9,036 nucleotides of DNA from Thermodesulfobacteriales bacterium. Lineage in GTDB: Bacteria; Desulfobacterota; Thermodesulfobacteria; Thermodesulfobacteriales; Thermodesulfatatoraceae. Shown here one piece after another: positions 1 to 6,235 of the stretch. The notes below the pieces were generated by a model. It ran no database searches, was not told where the DNA came from, and worked only from the letters and a program-made list of their open reading frames with translations. How positions within the stretch are numbered: the stretch's first letter is position 1; each line of letters opens with the position of its first letter. Made by a program: the position numbers and the translations under genes. The stretch spans positions 1-9,036 of the forward strand of contig JALSPN010000188.1 in the NCBI GenBank assembly GCA_026985945.1, in the 5' to 3' direction.

Positions 1-83
1 CCCATTTTCCCTCCTTTCAATAAAGCCTAGCAAAAAAGTAATATTTGGCCAAAAGTTGTAAACCCTAATTTCCGGTTAATCCT

Positions 84-185
84 CCCCTCCCTCGCAGGGA
101 GGGGCAGGGGGGGGTGAAAGTTGGCGCAGATTGCTGAGCTTTCACCCCCTCCCTGACCCTCCCCCTCCCCCTACAAGGGGGAGGG
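84..185. repeat. GC-rich triple-hairpin intergenic repeat
   Basis: Three palindromes lie side by side. The first is a 9-bp stem, CCCCTCCCT (84-92) with AGGGAGGGG (96-104), and a CGC loop. The second pairs CAGGGGGGGGTGAAAG (105-120) with 139-155, with one extra base in the right arm and an 18-nt loop. The third is a 10-bp stem, CCCTCCCCCT (163-172) with AGGGGGAGGG (176-185), and an ACA loop. The structure and composition resemble dispersed palindromic intergenic repeats found in many bacterial genomes. Whether this one is multicopy cannot be seen here. Nothing gene-like is visible in 1-83. Confidence 0.7.
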
Positions 186-231
186 AGAACTAGCACACCC
201 TTTGGGTGAAAAAGTCAAAGTGAGCATTTTC

Positions 232-372
232 CTTGAAATATAATACCGAAGAGCTCTTCTCTACTCTGCTAACCGGAAATTATGGAGGACGCCTTCTGGA
301 AGGAAAAATCAAATGGAATATTATACTTGAATACAATACCCGGAAGCTCTTTTCTACTCTGCTAATCAGGAA
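232..372 (+). repeat. Two-copy degenerate direct repeat upstream of cobU
   Basis: A unit of about 48 bp at 232-280 recurs at 326-372. Both copies contain AATACC, then GCTCTT, then TCTACTCTGCTAA. The copies are 93 nt apart, exactly 31 codons. The weak reading frame 233-421 (TTG start, TAA 12 nt before cobU) therefore translates both copies in register, as NTEELFSTLL and NTRKLFSTLL. No Shine-Dalgarno site or known domain supports a real protein, so I annotate the DNA repeat and not a gene. Copy 1 contains a perfect TATAAT (239-244) without a good -35 box at the right spacing. It could be a leader, a decayed gene or a small mobile repeat. Confidence 0.55.
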
Positions 373-433
373 TTTAGGTAAATGTAGATCAAAGCCTTTT
401 CGTTTCGTCCTCATAAACTAAACTATTGTTAAT

Positions 434-952
434 ATGGGGAAAGAAAAGGCAACCAAAATCCTTATTCTGGGGGGCATAAAGAGTGGCAAGAGCAGATTTG
501 CCCTTGAACTGGGGGCCAGTTTTTCGCAACCACGCCTTTTCCTTGCTACTGCAGAGCCTTTTGACGAAGAGATGGCCCGCAAGATCGCTTGCCATCGTCA
601 GGAGAGAGATGAAAGTTGGGTTACGCTAGAAGTCCCGCTAGAAATTCCTAAGACTTTGAAAGACTTACCTCCTGCTGGAGTCTGTCTCATAGATTGTCTT
701 ACGGTTTGGCTGGGTAATTTATGGTATTATCGAAAAGAGAGGGAAAAGTATTGTAAAGATTTGCTAAAAAGTATCGAAGAAATCGAAATTCCCTTGATAA
801 TAGTTTCAAACGAGGTGGGTCTTGGTGTAATGCCAGGAGAACGAAATACTAAATCCTTTGCCGAAGAACTCGGGCTTCTAAATCAGAAAGTAGCTGCTTT
901 GTGTGATAAAATTTATTTTATAGTTGCTGGCAAAGCTTTAGTTTTAAAGTAG
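434..952 (+). CDS. cobU: Adenosylcobinamide kinase / adenosylcobinamide-phosphate guanylyltransferase
   Basis: This bifunctional cytoplasmic enzyme of cobalamin assembly phosphorylates adenosylcobinamide and then transfers GMP to give adenosyl-GDP-cobinamide. The 172 residues match the usual family length. Visible motifs are the P-loop GGIKSGKS (residues 13-20), the HRQERDESW segment whose His54 fits the family's guanylylated histidine, the Walker-B-like region LIDCLTVWLGNL, and NEVGLGVMPGERNT followed by a VAGKALVLK end typical of the family. The ATG at 434 has no obvious Shine-Dalgarno site, and an in-frame TAA lies 12 nt upstream, so no longer ATG form is possible. The gene looks more AT-rich in codon use than the facing operon. 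No cobalamin riboswitch was recognised upstream. It converges on cobA-hemD and shares the tetrapyrrole theme. Identification is firm. Confidence 0.93.
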   Translation: MGKEKATKILILGGIKSGKSRFALELGASFSQPRLFLATAEPFDEEMARKIACHRQERDESWVTLEVPLEIPKTLKDLPPAGVCLIDCLTVWLGNLWYYRKEREKYCKDLLKSIEEIEIPLIIVSNEVGLGVMPGERNTKSFAEELGLLNQKVAALCDKIYFIVAGKALVLK

Positions 953-1144
953 CGGCCAACCTTTACCCCTCCAAATTCGGCCGCAAGGCTTGCGTTAGGT
1001 CCATTTTCAGGTTTTTCAGCCACAGAAGAAAATGAGGATTTACGAAATGTAGTTACGCCGGATCGAAAAGCCGTGTCATAGAAAATAGATAGTCCCTTAA
1101 TACCGAAAGACAAGGTCAAGTGATTCCCCCGGGCGCGCCAAGTT

Positions 1145-2653
1145 TTACTTCTCGAAGTATGCCACTATGGCCCTTACAAGCCCCGGGATGGTATATTCCT
1201 GGGCTTCAATTGCGGGTGAAAGGCCGGCTTGTCTCAGGGTTTCACTGGTTATCGGGCCAATGGAGGCCAGCAAAACCCCTGAAAGAAGCCGAAAGGCATC
1301 CTCCCCCAGCAGGCGCAAGAGATTTCTGGCCGTGGAAGAGCTGGTGAAAGTGACTACATCAACCCCTTCTTCCAGGGCCTTGCGCACCCTCGCACCCTCT
1401 TCTTCGGGAAGGACGGTCCGATAGGTGGGCACTACCTCCACCCGGGCTCCCATCTCCTTAAGTTTCTCCGGCAAAATTTCACGAGCCTCAAGGGCCCTGG
1501 GGATGAGTATTCTTACACCCCTTAAATCTTCCTGAGAGAAGGCCTCAAGGAGCCCCTCCGCCCTGAATTCCCGAGGAAGAAGATCTACCAGCAAGCCATA
1601 ATTTTTGATAAGAGCGGCTGTAGCCTGACCAATAGCAGCTATCCTGGCCCGAGATAACGCCCTGGCGTCTTTGCCCTTCTCAAAAAGGCGTTCAAAAAAA
1701 TATTTTACACCGTTTACGGAGGTAAAAATCAGCCAGTCATAGTCTTCAATCTTTTCTATCGCCCTATCCAAAGGCTCAAAGCTCTCAGGAGGAATAATTT
1801 TGATGGTGGGGATCTCTATGCATTCCGCACCGAGCTCCTCTAAAGAAGCGACCAGCTGGCTGGCCTGTTCTCTGGTGCGGGTAACGAGAATGCGTTTGCC
1901 AAAAAGAGGGCGAGATTCAAACCATTTCAGTTTTTCCCGGAGCTTAACCACCTCCCCCACCAGAATGATAGCCGGAGGGCCAAGACCGGTCTTGCGGACT
2001 TTCTCTACGATGTCTCTCAAGCTCCCTGTAACAACCCTCTGGCGAGGAGTTGTCCCCCACTGGATTACCGCTACCGGTGTCTCAGGGGCCTTCCCGGCCT
2101 GAAGAAGATTTTCGCAGATATGGGGCAGATTTTTCATCCCCATCAGGAAGGCCACCGTTCCAATCCGGGAAAGTGCTTCCCAGTCGATAGCGGAGGCCTT
2201 TTTGGTGGGATCTTCGTGGCCGGTTACCATGGTAAAGGTCGAGGTATGTTCACGGTGGGTAACCGGGATGCCGGCGTAGGCAGGCGCAGCTATGGCAGAG
2301 GTTACACCGGGGACTACTTCAAAAGGAATACCTCTTTCCACCAGAACCTCTGCTTCCTCTCCCCCGCGCCCGAAAAGAAATGGGTCTCCGCCCTTCAAAC
2401 GGGCAACCACCTTGCCTTCCTGAGCCTTTTTTACCAGAAGCTGGTTTATTTCTTCCTGAGAGAGGGTATGACAGCCCCCCTTTTTACCTACATAGATCTT
2501 TTCAGCCTCAGGGCGTGCATAGGACAAAAGACGGGGGTTTGCCAGGTAATCATAAACGATGACATCGGCCTCAGAAATCACTTTAAGCCCTCTTTCCGTG
2601 ATAAGCCCCGGGTCTCCAGGACCAGCTCCAATAAGATAGACTTTCCCTCCCAT
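1145..2653 (-). CDS. cobA-hemD: Fused uroporphyrinogen-III C-methyltransferase / uroporphyrinogen-III synthase
   Basis: This two-domain cytoplasmic enzyme of 502 residues covers two consecutive tetrapyrrole steps. The N-terminal half (about 1-240) is a CobA/SUMT-type SAM methyltransferase: [12 protein letters not shown] (9-20), [16 protein letters not shown] (85-100), VVPGVTSA (113-120) and GIPVTHR (128-134). It would methylate uroporphyrinogen III at C2 and C7 to give precorrin-2. The C-terminal half (about 250-502) is HemD, beginning [10 protein letters not shown], with [34 protein letters not shown] and [16 protein letters not shown]. It cyclises hydroxymethylbilane to uroporphyrinogen III. 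The fusion is known in other bacteria. The ATG directly follows the hemC stop codon (no gap), with AGGAG inside the hemC end, which points to translational coupling. It is the last recognised gene of the minus-strand operon, and I could not find a convincing terminator after it. Confidence 0.95.
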   Translation of the reverse strand: MGGKVYLIGAGPGDPGLITERGLKVISEADVIVYDYLANPRLLSYARPEAEKIYVGKKGGCHTLSQEEINQLLVKKAQEGKVVARLKGGDPFLFGRGGEEAEVLVERGIPFEVVPGVTSAIAAPAYAGIPVTHREHTSTFTMVTGHEDPTKKASAIDWEALSRIGTVAFLMGMKNLPHICENLLQAGKAPETPVAVIQWGTTPRQRVVTGSLRDIVEKVRKTGLGPPAIILVGEVVKLREKLKWFESRPLFGKRILVTRTREQASQLVASLEELGAECIEIPTIKIIPPESFEPLDRAIEKIEDYDWLIFTSVNGVKYFFERLFEKGKDARALSRARIAAIGQATAALIKNYGLLVDLLPREFRAEGLLEAFSQEDLRGVRILIPRALEAREILPEKLKEMGARVEVVPTYRTVLPEEEGARVRKALEEGVDVVTFTSSSTARNLLRLLGEDAFRLLSGVLLASIGPITSETLRQAGLSPAIEAQEYTIPGLVRAIVAYFEK

Positions 2654-3583
2654 CTAGCTACTCCTGTAAACCTCCTCAAGAATTTGTTGTCCTCCGCGAG
2701 AAAGAAGCTCTCGAGCCAGAGAAAGCCCCATTTCTTCAGCCTGAGAAGGAGAACCTTCACGAGAACCCCTTAAAATTTTATTTCCTGAAGGATCAGCAAT
2801 AAGGGCTTCAAGATATAACATTCCTCCTCTGAGAGTGGCATTAGCAGCCAGAGGAACCTGGCACCCTCCTCCTAAAGCCGCTAAAAAGGCCCTTTCAGCC
2901 TTTACACAAAGGGCAGTCTCTTCGTGATGCAGGAAAGAAAGCCCTTCCTTAAGCTCAAGATCAACAGTTCGCATCTCCAGGGCCAGGGCCCCCTGGCCGA
3001 TAGCAGGAAGCATCATTTCTTTTGGGAGCCGCTGGCGAGGAATGTCTCCCAACCCCAGGCGCAAAAGACCTGCTTCGGCTACGATGATGGCCTCGTAAAG
3101 GCCTTCTTTCAGCTTGCGAAGACGAGTATCCAGGTTGCCACGCAGGTTTTCTATTTTTAGGTCAGGGCGTTTGGCCCGGATCTGGGCCGCCCGGCGGAGA
3201 CTGCTGGTCCCTACCCTTTCTCCCGGAAGAAGATCAGCCAGGTTTTTCCCTTCGCGAGAGATTAAAACGTCAAAGGGGCTTTCTCTTTCGGGAATAACGG
3301 CTATTTCAAGACCTTCGGGAAGTTCCGTAGGAACATCTTTCATACTGTGAACCGCGAGATCAATTTCCCCCCGCAAAAGGGCCTCTTCTATCTCCTTGAC
3401 AAAAAGCCCCTTTCCCCCCACCCTGGCCAGGGGAACATCGGTAATCTTATCCCCTCTGGTCTTGATGATGACTGTCTCGATTTTCAGTTCGGGATACTGA
3501 TCCCGGATCTTCGCGATAACCCAGTTAGTCTGAGCAAGTGCTAGCTTGCTGCCTCTCGTCCCCACCCTGATAATTTCTCGCAA
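2654..3583 (-). CDS. hemC: Hydroxymethylbilane synthase (porphobilinogen deaminase)
   Basis: This cytoplasmic enzyme joins four porphobilinogen units into linear hydroxymethylbilane, the substrate of the downstream HemD domain. The 309 residues are the normal length. Motifs in order are RVGTRGSKLALAQ (6-18), KGLFVKEIEEALL (58-70), DLAVHSMKDVPT (75-86) with the catalytic aspartate Asp83, VGTSSLRRAAQ, IENLRGNLDTRL, MLPAIGQGALALE, and GGGCQVPLA, where Cys241 is the site of the dipyrromethane cofactor. The start is TTG. It is chosen because the conserved N-terminus begins right there, a GGAGGT site lies 4 nt upstream, and no ATG is better placed. That Shine-Dalgarno site is formed by the last codons and stop of the upstream zinc-ribbon gene, leaving a 2-nt gap, so the two are probably coupled. 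Confidence 0.97.
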   Translation of the reverse strand: MREIIRVGTRGSKLALAQTNWVIAKIRDQYPELKIETVIIKTRGDKITDVPLARVGGKGLFVKEIEEALLRGEIDLAVHSMKDVPTELPEGLEIAVIPERESPFDVLISREGKNLADLLPGERVGTSSLRRAAQIRAKRPDLKIENLRGNLDTRLRKLKEGLYEAIIVAEAGLLRLGLGDIPRQRLPKEMMLPAIGQGALALEMRTVDLELKEGLSFLHHEETALCVKAERAFLAALGGGCQVPLAANATLRGGMLYLEALIADPSGNKILRGSREGSPSQAEEMGLSLARELLSRGGQQILEEVYRSS

Positions 3584-3585
3584 AA

Positions 3586-3810
3586 CTACCTCCCACAGGT
3601 GCTACAGGTTCCACCCGCACAGCTGGAACAAGCTGTGCCGCCAGACGAACTTACAAATTTCCCTCCACTTTTAAAGGCGCAGGCCGACATAAGTTTTTCC
3701 ACCTCTTCACTCTGGCACCTGGGGCACTTGATCCCCTCGATCCGCCCTCCCAAGACCAGCTCTTCGAAAGTCTCTCCGCACTTACGACAGGTAAATTCAT
3801 AAATTGGCAT
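3586..3810 (-). CDS. FmdB-type small zinc-ribbon protein with Cys-rich tail
   Basis: This 74-residue protein opens with MPIYEFTCRKCG, the hallmark of the FmdB/CxxC_CxxC_SSSS zinc-ribbon family. Cys8/Cys11 and Cys29/Cys32 form the two CxxC knuckles expected to bind one zinc. A serine/glycine linker follows, then a tail with two further CxxC pairs (Cys61/64 and Cys69/72) and a lone Cys44, so the protein has nine cysteines. The family is widespread and its role is poorly defined; it was first named as a putative regulator. A strong GAGGAGGT site precedes the ATG. The gene sits 12 nt after the cyclophilin-like gene and 2 nt before hemC. A metal-handling or regulatory role is possible but is inference only. 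Confidence 0.85.
   Translation of the reverse strand: MPIYEFTCRKCGETFEELVLGGRIEGIKCPRCQSEEVEKLMSACAFKSGGKFVSSSGGTACSSCAGGTCSTCGR
3588..3594 (-). promoter_or_regulatory. Shine-Dalgarno site fixing the hemC TTG start
   Basis: On the minus strand GGGAGGT lies 4 nt before the TTG of hemC and overlaps the TGT GGG AGG TAG end of the zinc-ribbon gene. It supports a TTG start and suggests coupling of the two genes. Confidence 0.75.
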
Positions 3811-3822
3811 AAGACCACCTCC

Positions 3823-4191
3823 TCAAATCTTCTCTACTCTTACTTTCTCCCCGTCCTTTACCTGTTTTAAATCCGAAAGGGGGCCCCGGATTTTTCCCAC
3901 GATGTTTACGGCACTTGCCGGACGGATCTCCCCGGGCCCGCTTATGGGTGTGGGGCCAAAGAAGAGGCAAAGAGCCTTCCCCTGAGGCCAGAACCCAACA
4001 TCTCCTTCCTCCACCACTTCTTTAGCGGTTTCATCGAGCTCAAAGCTTACCGGAGTTTCAAAATATATCTCCTCTCCCCAGCGATGCCCGATGGCTTCAA
4101 AAGGGGTCGCCTCAAAAAGTGCTCTGGCGCAGGGGGTTTCATGGAGTTCTACTTCGGTCTCTATCTCTTCGAAGAGAAGTTTAAGCCTCAT
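3823..4191 (-). CDS. Cyclophilin-like-fold protein (PF04126-type, TM1367-like)
   Basis: This 122-residue protein probably belongs to the small prokaryotic cyclophilin-like-fold family whose structural example is TM1367 of Thermotoga. Supporting segments are the beta-rich N-terminus MRLKLLFEEIETEVEL, the ATPFEAIGHRWGEEIYFETPV stretch, VEEGDVGFWPQGKALCLFFGPTP (a motif typical of the family), and a C-terminal VNIVGKIRGPLSDL. The fold is a closed barrel like cyclophilin. Prolyl-isomerase activity has not been generally shown for this family and should not be assumed. It has no signal peptide, so it is cytoplasmic. The ATG lies inside the end of the deoxyhypusine-synthase-like gene (11-nt overlap), with GGAGG about 9 nt upstream, which suggests coupled translation. 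Family assignment is by recalled motif pattern. Confidence 0.72.
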   Translation of the reverse strand: MRLKLLFEEIETEVELHETPCARALFEATPFEAIGHRWGEEIYFETPVSFELDETAKEVVEEGDVGFWPQGKALCLFFGPTPISGPGEIRPASAVNIVGKIRGPLSDLKQVKDGEKVRVEKI

Positions 4192-5128
4192 CTTGGAAAT
4201 CCTCCAGTAAAGCCGCTGCCAGAAGCGGTATCAAAATTTCATGGTGCCCGGTTATGTGATACCCCTTCCCGCCAGTCATAGTGGGCCTGCAGACTACATT
4301 CGTCAAGGGGCGATACTGCCGCACAAAATCAAAATTAACCGTCACAAAATGTTCTACTTTATAACCGAGATTTCGCACCACGGTAAGGGCCTTGAGAAAG
4401 ACCTCCGGCAAAATAACAGCCGAGCCTGCCAGAAAGAAGACCCCTCCCTCAAGTTCGCTTATCAGGCGACAGAAAAGACGAAAATCATAAAATGTGGCCT
4501 CCCCGATATCATCTCCCCTGGCTCCGGGATGGACGTGGACGATATCAGTCCCCAGGGCCACGTGCACCGTGATCGGGACCCCGAGCCTGTAGGCCTGGCA
4601 AAAGATGCTCAGATCCTGATATTTAAAGTTTTCCTCAGCGATTAACTTCCCAAGGCTGTAGCCCAAGCCGGTCTTGCGACCTTCTCTGGCGGCCCGGTTA
4701 AGGAGTTCTCCCGTCTCCCTGGCCATGCCGAAGCTTCCGTCTTTTAAGGCTTCGGCCACGTCTTCAGAAGTAATCCCGGCCATGGCAATCTCCGCATCGT
4801 GGACCATACAGGCCCCATTGACCATAAGGGCCGATATCAGACCGCGTTTCATAAGGTCGATAATGATTGGCGAAAGGCCCACCTTAATAACATGGGCTCC
4901 GAAGGCCCAGATGACAGGCCTTTGGTTTTGCAGGGCCGTTTTCATGTGATGTGCTATTTCCAGAAGGTCTTTTGCCGCAAGCTGGAGGGGAAGGGAGGCC
5001 AGAAATTCTTTCACCGAAAGCCCGCTCCTTAAAGGCCGGGCCAGACTGTCCAGAGAGACTTTGCTGGGACGCGAAAAGAGAGAATAGGTCTTTACCTTTT
5101 TGAAATCAAGAGGCTTAAATCCCTTCAA
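4181..5128 (-). CDS. Bacterial deoxyhypusine-synthase-like protein
   Basis: The protein resembles the bacterial branch of the deoxyhypusine/homospermidine synthase family (DYS1-like, PF01916). Counting from the TTG at 5128 it has 315 residues. Recognisable segments are KPLDFKKVKTYSL near the start, FGAHVIKVGLSPIIIDLM (76-93), LMVNGACMVHDAEIAMAG, TSEDVAEAL, DGSFGMARETGELLN, DIVHVHPGARGDDIGEATF, and a C-terminal GGKGYHITGHHEI (286-298). Family members use NAD and transfer an aminobutyl group from spermidine. Bacteria lack eIF5A, so the acceptor here is unknown, and I could not place the catalytic lysine with confidence. A GTG at 5152 gives a version 8 residues longer but has no Shine-Dalgarno site. 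The TTG at 5128 has GGAGGAGA 6 nt upstream and removes the odd WWRR leader. It overlaps the end of gmhA by 14 nt. Confidence 0.65.
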   Translation of the reverse strand: MKGFKPLDFKKVKTYSLFSRPSKVSLDSLARPLRSGLSVKEFLASLPLQLAAKDLLEIAHHMKTALQNQRPVIWAFGAHVIKVGLSPIIIDLMKRGLISALMVNGACMVHDAEIAMAGITSEDVAEALKDGSFGMARETGELLNRAAREGRKTGLGYSLGKLIAEENFKYQDLSIFCQAYRLGVPITVHVALGTDIVHVHPGARGDDIGEATFYDFRLFCRLISELEGGVFFLAGSAVILPEVFLKALTVVRNLGYKVEHFVTVNFDFVRQYRPLTNVVCRPTMTGGKGYHITGHHEILIPLLAAALLEDFQDEA

Positions 5129-5696
5129 AGAGACTCTCCTCCACCAGCTCACAAAGGAGATGAATGAAAAAAAGATGCGCTTCCTGAATACGGGGGGTTT
5201 CGTGTGAGGGCACGAGAATCAAAAGATCAGATACCTGTGGAAGGCCGCCTCCCTCTCCCCCCCCAAGCCCGATGGTAAAAAGACCCTTTTGACGGGCCTT
5301 CTCCAGGGCCTTCAGGACGTTTGCTGAACGCCCGCTGGTGCTGATACCTAAAGCCACGTCTCCAGGCTGGCCCAAGGCGGCAATCTGTTTGGCAAACACC
5401 TCCTCAAAGGCGTAATCGTTGGCTATAGCCGTAAGGATAGAGGTGTCAGTAGTGAGAGCAAGGGCCGGAAGAGGCTCCCTTTCACACCGGAAACGATTGA
5501 CAAATTCTGCCGCCAGATGCTGAGCATCAGCGGCAGAACCCCCGTTACCAAAGACGAGAAGCTTTCCCCCTTTCCTTAAAGCCTCAGAAATAACCCGGGC
5601 CGCTTCAAAGATTTTTTCCCTCTCCTGTTCCCAGAAATTCCGCTTTACCTTAAGAGAAGTATCAAGGATAGTTCGGGCCTTCTCTTCCCAGCTCAA
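5115..5696 (-). CDS. gmhA: Phosphoheptose isomerase (D-sedoheptulose 7-phosphate isomerase)
   Basis: This cytoplasmic SIS-domain enzyme converts sedoheptulose 7-phosphate to D-glycero-D-manno-heptose 7-phosphate, the first step to the heptose of the LPS inner core. The 193 residues match the family. GKLLVFGNGGSAADAQHLAAEFVNRF (44-69) carries the phosphate-binding loop and Glu64, the expected catalytic acid/base. LTTDTSILTAIANDYAFEEVFAKQI follows, then GISTSGRSANVLKAL (117-131), the second phosphate loop, and IQEAHLFFIHLLCELVE with Gln171 and His174, as in GmhA proteins. The start is TTG, with AGGAGGT 4 nt upstream and no competing ATG. It is the first gene of the minus-strand operon, and its 3' end overlaps the next gene. 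It suggests a Gram-negative envelope. A general SIS-family phosphosugar isomerase is the only real alternative. Confidence 0.92.
   Translation of the reverse strand: MSWEEKARTILDTSLKVKRNFWEQEREKIFEAARVISEALRKGGKLLVFGNGGSAADAQHLAAEFVNRFRCEREPLPALALTTDTSILTAIANDYAFEEVFAKQIAALGQPGDVALGISTSGRSANVLKALEKARQKGLFTIGLGGGEGGGLPQVSDLLILVPSHETPRIQEAHLFFIHLLCELVEESLFEGI
5135..5142 (-). promoter_or_regulatory. Shine-Dalgarno site favouring TTG start at 5128
   Basis: On the minus strand GGAGGAGA lies 6 nt before the TTG at 5128 and inside the last codons of gmhA. The alternative GTG at 5152 is preceded by TCTCCTTT, which is not a ribosome-binding site. Confidence 0.6.
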
Positions 5697-5700
5697 AACT

Positions 5701-5707
5701 ACCTCCT
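5701..5707 (-). promoter_or_regulatory. Shine-Dalgarno site fixing the gmhA TTG start
   Basis: On the minus strand AGGAGGT lies 4 nt before the TTG at 5696. The 13 bases GGAGGTAGTTTTG are identical to those at the hemC start. Confidence 0.75.
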
Positions 5708-5764
5708 CTTTTTAATTTTCTTTCCTTGTATGTTTATCCTGTGCCAGATGAAAAAAGGGAAATG

Positions 5765-5788
5765 GGGAAGGGTAAGCTGACCCTTCCC
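5765..5788 (-). terminator. Stem-loop, possible terminator between ubiE and gmhA
   Basis: GGGAAGGGT (5765-5773) pairs perfectly over 9 bp with ACCCTTCCC (5780-5788) around a 6-nt loop. On the minus strand the stem is followed by CATTTCCC and then six T (5756-5751), so it could end transcripts arriving from ubiE before gmhA. The T tract is about 8 nt from the stem, further than in a classical terminator. It abuts the left end of the insertion-sequence remnant. Confidence 0.4.
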
Positions 5789-5832
5789 TGGAGCGTCCAA
5801 ATTTCTGCGGACTGCTCGGCTCTTAAATTAGC
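5784..5832. repeat. Left inverted end of IS3-derived element
   Basis: This 49-base arm matches the reverse complement of 6133-6181 at 48 of 49 positions. It contains TGGAGCGTCCAAATTTCTGC (from 5789) and then GGACTGCTCGGCTCTTA. The TG tip and GTCCA...GGAC layout are typical of IS3-family ends. The match runs 5 bases beyond the TG tip, into the flank. Confidence 0.9.
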
Positions 5833-6176
5833 CCTCCTTCCCCATGTTTGTGAAACAGGGAAGGAACTTCCCCGCTATCCTTCAATTATACTACCAAAAG
5901 GAAGCGCGCCTATGCACTATTTTTAGAAAACCAGCGGCAATGCCCATCCCAATGGTCTGCGATCAGCTCTGTGGCCGAAAAAAAATTGGTGGTTCTCCCA
6001 AAACCCTTCGTCGGTGGGTGCGCCACAAAGAAATTGACCTGGGCAAACGTGCTGGAGTAACCAGCGAAGAGCAAGCCAGGATCAGACAGTGGCCTCACAA
6101 AATAGAGCCTCCAGAAATCCCGGGGCAGTTCAGCTAATCTAAGAGCCGAGCAGTCCGCAGAAATTTGGACGCTCCA
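5789..6176. mobile_element. Internally deleted IS3-family insertion sequence remnant (388 bp)
   Basis: The element is bounded by long inverted ends starting TGGAGCG and closing CGCTCCA. It encloses a fragment of an IS3-type orfA on the plus strand. A full IS3 element is about 1.2-1.5 kb with orfA and orfB; here most of orfB, with the DDE catalytic domain, is gone, so it cannot move by itself. The ends are longer and better matched than usual for IS3 elements, giving a fold-back form like a MITE. No direct target duplication is seen: the flanks TTCCC (5784-5788) and GGGAA (6177-6181) are inverted copies. The left part also holds a hairpin (5835-5865: 8-bp and 5-bp stems around GTG). The element fills the spacer between gmhA and ubiE. 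Confidence 0.8.
5881..6137 (+). pseudogene. Frameshifted IS3-family OrfA (transposase helix-turn-helix) remnant
   Basis: Two frames must be joined to read the protein. From 5884 one frame gives NYTTKRKRAYALFLENQRQ, then CPSQWSAISSVAEK. At a run of eight A (5978-5985) the family-like reading moves back one base and continues as KIGGSPKTLRRWVR, then HKEIDLGKRAGVTSEEQARI (to about 6090). This is the usual order of an IS3 OrfA: helix-turn-helix with SPxTLRRWVR, then GxRxGxTxEE. The leucine-zipper part that should follow is missing, and about 15 unrelated codons lead to a TAA in the right inverted end. No start codon is evident near 5881. One lost A in a nine-A run explains the shift. The natural IS3 frameshift site lies later, between orfA and orfB, so this one looks like decay. 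Confidence 0.8.
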
Positions 6177-6181
6177 GGGAA
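6133..6181. repeat. Right inverted end of IS3-derived element
   Basis: This is the reverse complement of 5784-5832 with a single mismatch (the A/G in CTTA(A/G)ATTAGC). It contains the stop codon of the orfA remnant (6135-6137) and ends 10 bases before a separate stem-loop. Confidence 0.9.
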
Positions 6182-6191
6182 ATTTCTTTCT

Positions 6192-6217
6192 CTCTCTCCT
6201 TAGGGATAAGGAGAGAG
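6192..6217 (-). other. 11-bp perfect stem-loop downstream of ubiE
   Basis: CTCTCTCCTTA (6192-6202) pairs with TAAGGAGAGAG (6207-6217) around a four-base loop (GGGA on plus, TCCC on minus). It begins 18 nt after the ubiE stop codon. Neither strand has a following T run, so it is not a classical intrinsic terminator. It may protect the 3' end of the ubiE transcript or slow polymerase. Confidence 0.5.
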
Positions 6218-6235
6218 GGTTCGCGGAATTTAGCT

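Noticed and set aside
239..244. TATAAT as a cobU promoter -10 box
   Set aside because: The hexamer is perfect, but no -35-like sequence lies at 16-18 bp and it would leave a leader of about 190 nt.
84..372. CRISPR-like array
   Set aside because: There are only two diverged copies of one repeat and unrelated hairpins, with no regular spacers and no cas genes.
1..433. Possible cobalamin riboswitch upstream of cobU
   Set aside because: I looked for the B12-box core GCCACTG and the usual surrounding elements and did not find them. The structured part is explained by the GC-rich hairpins.
952..994. GCGGCC...GGCCGC and CGCAA-GGC-TTGCG inverted repeats as a cobU terminator
   Set aside because: The stems are only 5-6 bp, the first has a long loop, and neither is followed by a T run.
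2120..2773. Long plus-strand open frame (217 codons) opposite cobA-hemD and hemC
   Set aside because: It lies wholly antisense to two firmly identified genes, shows no family motif and has a basic, low-complexity translation typical of a shadow frame.
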